A stretch of DNA of 64,000 nt from Ketobacter sp. Its GTDB lineage: Bacteria; Pseudomonadota; Gammaproteobacteria; Pseudomonadales; Ketobacteraceae. The notes beneath the pieces are model-generated. The model saw only the letters and a program-made list of their open reading frames with translations, did no database searches and was not told the origin of the DNA. Shown here in pieces: positions 57,737 through 64,000 of the stretch. Where the stretch lies: positions 1 to 64,000 of the forward strand of contig NZ_RCHN01000029.1 of assembly GCF_003671495.1 (NCBI RefSeq), written 5' to 3'. Made by a program: the position numbers and the translations under genes. How positions within the stretch are numbered: position 1 is the first letter of the stretch; the number at the start of each line of letters is the position of its first letter.

Positions 57737-59566
57737 ATGTCATACGAACTGAATCGGCGCCTGGCCGCCAAGCGCGAACCCCTGCCCACCGCATCCGATC
57801 TTGACCCGGTAACCGCCAGCATTATTCGTGGTGCTTTGGAAACCGTGTGCTTTGAGGCTTGTACTCATCTGGGCCGGGCCGCCTCCTCCCCTATCATCAA
57901 TCAGTCCAATGAACGTAACTCGTCCATCATCGACTCCCATGGTCGCCTGGTGGTGGGATCGGTGGGCACGCCTCACCTGACGTTCGTGACGCAATTGACT
58001 GTGCGTTACGGCTTGATGCATCAGGACGATTACGACTGGGGGCCGGGCGATGTGTTCCTGGCCAACGACCCGGATCATGGGGGCGGTCATCTGCCGGACT
58101 ATAACGTGTATGCGCCGGTGTTTGATGATGACGGTAGGCTGGTCATGATTCAGGCCCTGCAGGCCCATCAGGGTGACACCGGTGGCAAGGACCCAGGTGG
58201 CTTCACCCTGGAGGCCACGGACATTTTCACCGAAGGCCTGGCGATTCCCTGTCTGAAGCTGGTGCACCGAGGGGAGAAGCGTCGCGACGTCATAAACCTG
58301 ATCGAACGCAACAATCGCTTTGCCACCTTTGCCGGTGACCTGGCGGCCATGATCGGCGGCGTGCAGATGGCCGTGCGCGAGCATCAGGCGCTGATCCGTA
58401 AGTACGGCACGGACAACGTACGGGCAGCACTGAACTATACGGTGGAACACACAGAGAAGCGGTTTCGTGAAGAGATTGCCGCCTGGCCGGACGGGACCTA
58501 TGAGGCGGACGTTTGGGTGGACGCCGACACTCAGGGCACTCCGGATGTGAAAGTGCATGTGGCATGTGAGGTACGGGGTGACCAATTGACGGTGGACCTG
58601 ACCGGAACCGACGACCGCCCCCACCTGGTGGGTGTGTGGAACACTTTTGCCAATTCCCGCGGTTATATCATGGTGCAACTGTGCAGCATGATTGATCCGG
58701 AGATTCCAAAAAACGAAGGGCTGTTCAATGCGGTGGACATTATTCTGCCGGAAGGCTGTATCGCCCATCCGCCACCGAACAAGCCGGCGGCACTGGGCTC
58801 GTTCCACCCCGCCTGTGAAATCACCGAGGCAGTGTGCATTGCCCTTTCCAACATTGTGCCGGAGCGCGCACAACCCCAGGTCTATAAGATCGGGATGCCC
58901 AACGCGGTGATCGGGTTTAACGCCAACGGCATGATGTGGATGGATCAGGGGGTGGACTCCCGTTCCATGGACGTGTCGGCAGTGAAAGGCGTGGATGGCT
59001 GGGGTTCCAGCCCGGCGTCTCTGGGCAGCTTGCTGCTGTCCATGGCCGAAGACAGTGAAGCCCGTTTTCCGGTGTTGAACATCAGCCGGGAAATGGTGAC
59101 CGATGGCGGTGGTGCCGGCCAGTGGCGCGGCGCACCCGGCAGCCTGAATGTGAAAAAAGTACTGGAACCGGTATCGGCCATGGCGTGGATGGTGTCTGCC
59201 AAACATCCGTTACGAGGCATGTGTGGTGGTGAGGATGCCATTCCCTACAGTAACCGCTTTCTGGTGGGAACCGAGCAGGAATACAAAATCGAACTGGTGG
59301 AAAGTGCACAGTTACCCGAGGGTGCTGTCATGGCCTATCAGCACGGTGGTGGCGCCGGCTTCGGCCCGGCGCTTGAGCGCGACCCGGAAGCGGTGAAAGA
59401 AGATGTGCTGGACGAATACGTCAGTCTGGCAGCGGCCCGCTCCAAGTATGGTGTGGTGCTGACCGGCAGTCTGGAGGAGTATGACCTTGCCGTTGACATC
59501 GCTGCGACCCAGGCACTGAGAAATAAAATGAAAGCAGAGACCGCCGCACAGGGGGCAGCGTCATGA
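57737..59566 (+). CDS. Hydantoinase B/oxoprolinase-family protein (HyuB; acetone-carboxylase alpha-like)
   Basis: Catalytic partner of a HyuA/HyuB pair, 609 residues. The family signature is clear: S-N-E-R-N-S-S-I-I-D-S-H-G-R-L, then D-V-F-L-A-N-D-P-D-H-G-G-G-H-L-P-D-Y-N, and later G-G-A-G-Q-W-R-G-A-P-G. Members hydrolyse hydantoins or 5-oxoproline, or carboxylate ketones (acetone and acetophenone carboxylases), using ATP with the A subunit. No third small subunit (as in acetone carboxylase gamma) is seen nearby. AAGGAT precedes the ATG; the stop overlaps the hyuA start by 4 bases, so the two are made together. In this setting a ketone carboxylase or lactam/imide hydrolase is possible. Confidence 0.88.
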   Translation: MSYELNRRLAAKREPLPTASDLDPVTASIIRGALETVCFEACTHLGRAASSPIINQSNERNSSIIDSHGRLVVGSVGTPHLTFVTQLTVRYGLMHQDDYDWGPGDVFLANDPDHGGGHLPDYNVYAPVFDDDGRLVMIQALQAHQGDTGGKDPGGFTLEATDIFTEGLAIPCLKLVHRGEKRRDVINLIERNNRFATFAGDLAAMIGGVQMAVREHQALIRKYGTDNVRAALNYTVEHTEKRFREEIAAWPDGTYEADVWVDADTQGTPDVKVHVACEVRGDQLTVDLTGTDDRPHLVGVWNTFANSRGYIMVQLCSMIDPEIPKNEGLFNAVDIILPEGCIAHPPPNKPAALGSFHPACEITEAVCIALSNIVPERAQPQVYKIGMPNAVIGFNANGMMWMDQGVDSRSMDVSAVKGVDGWGSSPASLGSLLLSMAEDSEARFPVLNISREMVTDGGGAGQWRGAPGSLNVKKVLEPVSAMAWMVSAKHPLRGMCGGEDAIPYSNRFLVGTEQEYKIELVESAQLPEGAVMAYQHGGGAGFGPALERDPEAVKEDVLDEYVSLAAARSKYGVVLTGSLEEYDLAVDIAATQALRNKMKAETAAQGAAS

Positions 59567-61638
59567 GTTATCGAGTAGGCATTGATATAGGCGGTACGTT
59601 CACGGATTTCGCCATGCTTAAAGGCGAAGAAATCATTCTGCACAAAAATCTCAGCACCCCGGAAGACCGCTCCATCGGTGTGATGACCGGGTTGGAAAAG
59701 CTGGCGGAAAAGGAAGGTATGACCCTGGGGGATCTGTTGGGTCAGTGTGAGAGCATCGTGCACGGCACCACCATCGCCGACAATACGCTGATTGAGATGA
59801 ACGGTGCTGTTACCGGCCTGATCACCACGCAGGGCTTTCGGGATGAAATGGAGTACCGTCGGGGTTTTAAAGAGAACATTTGGGATGCCACCCTGGCGCC
59901 ATTCAAGCAGATTACTCCGCGGCGACGGCGTCTGACTGTGCCGGAGCGCATGCTGTTTGATGGTTCAATCTACGAGGCGTTGGACGAACAGGCGGTGCGT
60001 GACGCCTGTCGTAAGTTGAGAAAGCAGAATGTGGAGTCCGTGGCAATTTCGCTGATTTTCTCTTTCGTCAATCCGGCCCATGAACTGCGCGTCAAACAGA
60101 TTGTGGAAGAAGAGATGCCGGGTGTACATCTTTCTGTCTCTCACCAGGTGTTGCCGCGGGGGCCGGAGTATGACCGCACCAGCACCACCGTGGTCAACGC
60201 CTATGTAGGGCCGAGGGTCACCTCCTATCTGGAAAAACTGGTGACGCGCCTACAGGAGGCCGGTTACAAAAACCAATTGATGGTGATGCAGGCCAGCGGT
60301 GGTGTGATGACCCGGGAATACATTGATGGCTCACCCATTCGCGTGTTGGCCTCCGGCCCGGCAGGTGGCGTGATTGGCTCCGCGCACACGGGTGTGGCCA
60401 AAGGCTCCCCTAACCTGTTGTGCGTGGACATGGGGGGCACTTCCTATGATATGTCCATTGTGTTGGATGGAGCGGCACCGGCCACCGCTGGTTGGAACAT
60501 GCATCATCGCTACCTGGTGGGTGTACCCATGGTGCAGGTGGAAACCCTGGGAGCTGGCGGCGGATCGATTTGCCATGTCAGTGGTGGTGAAATCCAGGTG
60601 GGGCCAAAATCCGCCGGCTCCGAGCCCGGTCCTATCTGTTACGGCAGGGGTGGCGTTGAACCGACCGTGACCGACGCCTTGTTGATGTTGGGGATTCTTT
60701 CTGCCGATGCTGAGTTTGCCGGCGGCAGTTTTGCCTTGCAGGAACAGGGTGTGCGTGAGGCGTTCCAGGTGTTGGGCGATCAAATGGGCTACGGCGCGGA
60801 GGATGCTGCCTTCGATTGCTGGCGCGTGGTTAACGCCAATATGATCCAGGCCATTCGTCGTACCACCGCCGGTAAGGGGATCGATCCCAAGGAGATGGTG
60901 ATGTTGGCCTACGGTGGCAACGGACCCGCTTTTGCAGCGGTACACGCCGATGCACTGGGCATCAAAAAGGTTTTGGTGCCCAAGGCCTCACCTACGTTCT
61001 CGGCATTGGGGACGCTGGTGGCTAAACCCACCATCGATGAGGAGCGTTCCTGCAGTTGTTCGGTGGATGCCCCGGATCTGGAGAAAATGAGAACGCTTTG
61101 GAGCCAGTTGGAAGAGCGAGCCAATCGTTACTTCAGGGATGCGGGCTTCTCAACAGAGCAGGTTGAATACATTTATCAGATCAATATGCGTTATGCAGGG
61201 CAGAACTTTGCCGTGAGCTTTGATGTGCACCGTTGCCAGGGCGCCCAGGATTTCAGGTTTCTGGATGCTGAGTTCGGAGCGCGGGCACTGGAAGCGTTCA
61301 ATGCCCGCCACATGCAGGAATTTGAACATATTCGTGAAGCGGAATTGCCAGAGATCATCGGCGTTCGCCTGATCACGGCGGTGGATACACCGGCACCACC
61401 GGTGGGTAGAGGTTGTTCCGCTCCACGGATGGCTGCTGCGTCCGTCAAACGGCGGCGGGCCAATCTGGGTGAAGGCTACATGGATATCGAAATCTATGCG
61501 GGCAACGCGTTGTTACCAGGTTATGAGGTTACCGGACCGGCGATCATTGAAGAAACCTTTACCACCATTGTGGTGTACCCAGGGTGGAAGGTACAGGTTG
61601 ATGATTCCGGCGACTATGAGATGCAGAAAACCCAATAA
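59563..61638 (+). CDS. Hydantoinase A/oxoprolinase-family ATPase (HyuA; acetone-carboxylase beta-like)
   Basis: ATP-using subunit of 691 residues. The N-terminal hydantoinase-A domain starts V-G-I-D-I-G-G-T-F-T-D-F (about 5-16), and a second ASKHA-type segment C-V-D-M-G-G-T-S-Y-D occurs later (about 287-296), with G-A-G-G-G-S-I near 330. The C-terminal part contains the usual A-Y-G-G-N-G-P-A-F. It overlaps hyuB by ATGA, implying translational coupling. The pair probably phosphorylates or activates an amide, imide or ketone enol before attack by HyuB. Followed by a hairpin and a convergent AraC regulator, which may respond to a pathway compound. Confidence 0.9.
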   Translation: MSYRVGIDIGGTFTDFAMLKGEEIILHKNLSTPEDRSIGVMTGLEKLAEKEGMTLGDLLGQCESIVHGTTIADNTLIEMNGAVTGLITTQGFRDEMEYRRGFKENIWDATLAPFKQITPRRRRLTVPERMLFDGSIYEALDEQAVRDACRKLRKQNVESVAISLIFSFVNPAHELRVKQIVEEEMPGVHLSVSHQVLPRGPEYDRTSTTVVNAYVGPRVTSYLEKLVTRLQEAGYKNQLMVMQASGGVMTREYIDGSPIRVLASGPAGGVIGSAHTGVAKGSPNLLCVDMGGTSYDMSIVLDGAAPATAGWNMHHRYLVGVPMVQVETLGAGGGSICHVSGGEIQVGPKSAGSEPGPICYGRGGVEPTVTDALLMLGILSADAEFAGGSFALQEQGVREAFQVLGDQMGYGAEDAAFDCWRVVNANMIQAIRRTTAGKGIDPKEMVMLAYGGNGPAFAAVHADALGIKKVLVPKASPTFSALGTLVAKPTIDEERSCSCSVDAPDLEKMRTLWSQLEERANRYFRDAGFSTEQVEYIYQINMRYAGQNFAVSFDVHRCQGAQDFRFLDAEFGARALEAFNARHMQEFEHIREAELPEIIGVRLITAVDTPAPPVGRGCSAPRMAAASVKRRRANLGEGYMDIEIYAGNALLPGYEVTGPAIIEETFTTIVVYPGWKVQVDDSGDYEMQKTQ

Positions 61639-61646
61639 ACGGTAAC

Positions 61647-61666
61647 AGGCCCCGAGTACGGGGCCT
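61647..61666. terminator. Hairpin between convergent HyuA and AraC genes
   Basis: AGGCCCCG (61647-61654) and CGGGGCCT (61659-61666) make an eight-base GC-rich stem with a four-base loop, eight bases after the hyuA stop. The T-run is short, so termination strength is uncertain. Confidence 0.65.
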
Positions 61667-61684
61667 TGGGTCAAAATGCCTTGA

Positions 61685-62743
61685 TTAGTTGACCAATGAT
61701 TTCTGTCGGTATTGTTTTGGTGTCACGCCGGTCCAGCGTTTGAAAGCACGGCCGAAACTGGATTGTTCTGAATAACCGAGGTTGGCGGCCACATCGTCCA
61801 GGGAAATCTGGTGTTGGCGTAAATACCCCTGGGCCAAGGCAATTCGTTGTTCCTCCAGAATATCGGAGAAGCTCAGGTTCGCTTCGCTCAGTTTTGCCTG
61901 CAGTGTACGCACCGAAATGTCCATCTTCGCGGCACAGCGTTCAATGGTGCATTGGCCTTCCGGCAGTGATGATCGTATGTAGTCCTGCACCCGGTCCACC
62001 AATGTGGTGCGGGCGGCTTCTTTTACTTTACTGAGATAGCCTCCCAGAAGTTTGAACAACAACCGATTGGCACTGCTGATGCGCTGGTCCAGATAAGCCG
62101 AGGGGAATGCAATGACGTTTTCTGTGGTGCGCCCGTTAAAGCGGCACCCAAGTTGATGTTCAAGCTCATCAATATCACGATGGCGGGTATCCACCGCCAG
62201 GTTGACGTAATTGGGGCGGAAGTTCTTACCGCCCAATTGACGCAGCAGTTTCAGGTTCAGCAAGGCGGCTTGGTAGTTAGCCTGTTTGTTCTCCCCCAGA
62301 TCCGTGCGTACACCCCAACGCAACATGGCCAATTCTTCGTTGACCACTAATTCCTGCATAGCCGCAGGCGAATGGGTGACGGGAATAAACTTGATCAGGC
62401 AATGAATGGCTTCGCGCATGGTGGAAGACGCCCGACACAGTGCGGTAACGCAGCCGTACACGTCGGGCTCCTGCACCTGTGCCAGGCGCAGGCCGAACAA
62501 GGGATCGTTGAACTGGCTGCTGCAGTCCTCCAGCAGGTCCACGTAGGACTGGCAATCGATGTAATGGTCGGGATCGCGCAGACTGTAGGGATCAATTTCA
62601 TGACGTTCCAGCAATCGGTTGGGGTCTGCTCCCAGATTGCGGGCCAGAACGGGAAAAGCGCCCAGATTGGCAACCCGCATCTGACGCTCCGATGGCATGA
62701 CTTCCAGTGGGCCGTCCAAGCTAAAAAAAGCGTTTTCATTCAT
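61685..62743 (-). CDS. AraC-family regulator (OruR/ArgR-like, N-terminal arabinose-binding-type domain)
   Basis: A 352-residue regulator. The N-terminal domain (about 25-210) matches the ligand-binding domain of the OruR/ORF-type AraC group (N-L-G-A-F-P-V-L-A-R, S-Y-V-D-L-L-E-D). The C-terminal double helix-turn-helix (about 245-350) has C-A-A-K-M-D-I-S-V-R-T-L-Q-A-K-L and V-A-A-N-L-G-Y-S-E-Q-S-S-F-G-R-A-F-K-R-W-T-G-V-T-P-K-Q-Y-R. It is divergent from the CoA-transferase gene, with a perfect palindrome in between, and convergent with hyuA. Control of either neighbour is plausible; AraC proteins usually activate. Confidence 0.88.
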   Translation of the reverse strand: MNENAFFSLDGPLEVMPSERQMRVANLGAFPVLARNLGADPNRLLERHEIDPYSLRDPDHYIDCQSYVDLLEDCSSQFNDPLFGLRLAQVQEPDVYGCVTALCRASSTMREAIHCLIKFIPVTHSPAAMQELVVNEELAMLRWGVRTDLGENKQANYQAALLNLKLLRQLGGKNFRPNYVNLAVDTRHRDIDELEHQLGCRFNGRTTENVIAFPSAYLDQRISSANRLLFKLLGGYLSKVKEAARTTLVDRVQDYIRSSLPEGQCTIERCAAKMDISVRTLQAKLSEANLSFSDILEEQRIALAQGYLRQHQISLDDVAANLGYSEQSSFGRAFKRWTGVTPKQYRQKSLVN

Positions 62744-62920
62744 GAGCCGTCACCTTTTGTTAGTGTTTTATTAGGTTTGACTGTGGGGCCGCGCCAACTG
62801 TTCATCGAATCTCACCTTCTGTCAGGAAACGATACCCTGCCTGTGAAAACCTAGAATTCAGGGCGATGCTGTTGCCAAGTGTCAGGGGTGAAAATCAGGC
62901 CCGCAATTCATTATCCTACT

Positions 62921-62940
62921 GTACAACAGTGGTGTTGTAC
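62921..62940. promoter_or_regulatory. Perfect palindrome, site 8 of the CAACA-N4-TGTTG family
   Basis: GTACAACA-GTGG-TGTTGTAC: eight-base arms with a four-base centre, 80 bases before the CoA-transferase start and 178 bases before the divergent AraC start. The core CAACAGTGGTGTTG matches the other sites; the flanks differ (TAC rather than ATC). Confidence 0.6.
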
Positions 62941-63019
62941 ACAGAAAGTGAAACAGAGCCTGGTGGTTGTCTCTAACCTATTGAATAAATGAATAAAAAT
63001 ATGAACCACAGAGGACTCT

Positions 63020-64000
63020 ATGGCGGCCTTGAGCGGTGTAAAAATACTGGAATTGGCGGAAAGTGTCAGTGGTGAATACTGCGGCAAGCTGCTGGCGGAT
63101 TTCGGCGCTGAAGTCATCAAAATCGAAACTCCCGGGGTGGGCAGCCCTACCCGTCGCATGGGGCCGTTCAAGGTGCAGCCTGCGTCTGCTCCAGGCAGTA
63201 AGACAAGTGATGCCAGGAATGTGGATGTTGAAAGCAGTGGATTGTTTGCGTACCTGAACACTGGCAAGCAGTCCATCGAGTTGGATTTGCTGCAGAACAA
63301 ATCCATCCTCTCACGGCTGCTGTCCCAGGTCGATGCAGTGATTGATGACCATTCCCTGGAATGGCTGAGTGCGTTGGGTTTGCACGCCACCCAACAGCAA
63401 CACATGCATTCCGGCTTGGTGGTGTGTTCTATTTCGAATTTCGGATTGGAGCCACCCCAGGATCGATTGCATGCTGAAGACCTGAATGTATTCCATAGTA
63501 GCGGATGGGGTTTCCATACCCCCACTGGCGGCGACCCTGCCCTGCCCCCTTTGAATGGTGCCGGACGTTTCCTTCCCAGTTACGAAGCGGGGCTTGAGGC
63601 CGCGCTCTGTATCAGTGCCGCGTTGCTCGCTCAGCGCCAGACCGGTGAAGGCCAGTTCATTGAAATTTCAAAGCAGGAGGTGCTGGCGTCGCGGGTGGAT
63701 TATGTGTTGGCGCAGATGGTGGGCGGCGACATGAACGTGAGCCAGTGCCGCTCGGCGTTCGACCTGTCTGGCCCCGCCGGAATTTTTCCCTGTGAAGATG
63801 GTTTTGTATATATCTGGTTGTCGGCCCCGGCCCACTGGCAGGGGTTACGTCAGCTGCTGGGAGACCCTGCCTGGATGCACGAGTTTCCCGAGAATTGGTT
63901 GGAAAAGGCGTGCACACCAGAGCGCGTCGCTACCTGCCGTCGGCATTTGGTACAGTGGTTAAAAACCCAAGGTAAACAACAAGCGGCCGAACAGGCGCAG
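63020..64000 (+). CDS. CaiB/BaiF (family III) CoA-transferase, partial at the window end
   Basis: The first 327 codons of a protein that continues beyond the window. GAGGA stands 5 bases before the ATG. The start M-A-A-L-S-G-V-K-I-L-E-L and L-A-D-F-G-A-E-V-I-K-I-E-T-P-G (about 29-43), then N-T-G-K-Q-S-I-E-L-D (about 78-87) are typical of CaiB/BaiF proteins; the usual catalytic Asp lies in a segment that is not clearly recognisable here. These enzymes move CoA from one acyl donor to another acid. Divergent from the AraC regulator; site 8 lies in its promoter region. It may replace ligase-based activation for one intermediate. Confidence 0.85.
   Translation, partial: MAALSGVKILELAESVSGEYCGKLLADFGAEVIKIETPGVGSPTRRMGPFKVQPASAPGSKTSDARNVDVESSGLFAYLNTGKQSIELDLLQNKSILSRLLSQVDAVIDDHSLEWLSALGLHATQQQHMHSGLVVCSISNFGLEPPQDRLHAEDLNVFHSSGWGFHTPTGGDPALPPLNGAGRFLPSYEAGLEAALCISAALLAQRQTGEGQFIEISKQEVLASRVDYVLAQMVGGDMNVSQCRSAFDLSGPAGIFPCEDGFVYIWLSAPAHWQGLRQLLGDPAWMHEFPENWLEKACTPERVATCRRHLVQWLKTQGKQQAAEQAQ

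Noticed and set aside
57740..59206. Open frame of 488 codons on the minus strand opposite hyuB
   Set aside because: It is antisense to a well-supported HyuB gene with family motifs, is His/Val/Gln-rich and has no recognisable domain; a codon-bias shadow.

Overview
This 64 kb window looks like a large catabolic (accessory) island of a Gram-negative, aerobic proteobacterium, most likely a marine or environmental gammaproteobacterium. That placement is an inference from FadL-type outer-membrane channels, an AraC/OruR-type regulator, moderate GC and codon use; no rRNA or other marker gene is present. Nearly every gene belongs to families that activate, oxidise and degrade hydrophobic, probably alicyclic or terpenoid/steroid-like acids and alcohols: three cytochrome P450s, a [2Fe-2S] ferredoxin, a Rieske oxygenase, a Baeyer-Villiger monooxygenase, a periplasmic PQQ dehydrogenase, an aldehyde dehydrogenase, a 2-oxoglutarate dioxygenase, five AMP-forming acyl-CoA ligases, three MaoC/FAS1-type dehydratases, two crotonases, five SDRs, a thioesterase, an AcuI-type reductase and a CaiB/BaiF CoA-transferase. 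The substrate cannot be read from sequence. No acyl-CoA dehydrogenase or thiolase is present, so the pathway must be completed elsewhere.

Layout. 1-1.5 kb: an ISNCY/IS481-like transposase at the border. 1.5-6.2 kb (minus): operon crotonase, MFS, SDR, SDR, hotdog thioesterase. 6.4-10.5 kb (plus): MMPL/RND exporter, CMD-like protein, TauD-like dioxygenase. 10.5-14.4 kb (minus): twin membrane proteins, NorE/cytochrome oxidase III-like and NorF/oxidase IV-like subunits, SDR, SnoaL-like protein. 15-23.8 kb (plus): two long FadL paralogues flanking an alpha/beta hydrolase, P450, ferredoxin and TetR, then an acyl-CoA ligase. 23.8-27 kb: TetR divergent from a NorD (VWA) / NorQ (AAA+) pair without norCB. 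27-46.3 kb (minus): ligase, MaoC, AcuI, P450 fusion, PQQ dehydrogenase, ALDH, Rieske oxygenase, BVMO, SDR, TetR, ligase, MaoC, ligase. 46.5-50.2 kb: IclR, then MaoC and an SMP-30-type propeller protein. 50.4-56.4 kb: ligase, amidohydrolase, second P450 fusion, SDR. 56.7-64 kb: crotonase, HyuB/HyuA pair, AraC regulator, and a CoA-transferase running off the end.

How it may work together (inference). FadL channels import the hydrophobic substrate; P450s, Rieske oxygenase, BVMO and the PQQ dehydrogenase/ALDH functionalise it; ligases form CoA thioesters; MaoC proteins, crotonases, SDRs and AcuI process them. Eight intergenic inverted repeats of the form (A/G)TCAACA-N4-TGTT (one with TACAACA) lie upstream of genes spread over about 56 kb, suggesting that one regulator ties the island together. 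Two further promoter motifs are each shared by two promoters. Modules are visibly duplicated (FadL, P450 fusion, MaoC plus ligase, twin membrane proteins).

Most unusual: the orphan NorDQ and NorEF-like genes in an aerobic oxidation island, the twin membrane proteins, two P450s with a shared extra C-terminal domain, and tandem repeats that triplicate both the start-codon region and the stop codon of the NorQ-type gene.
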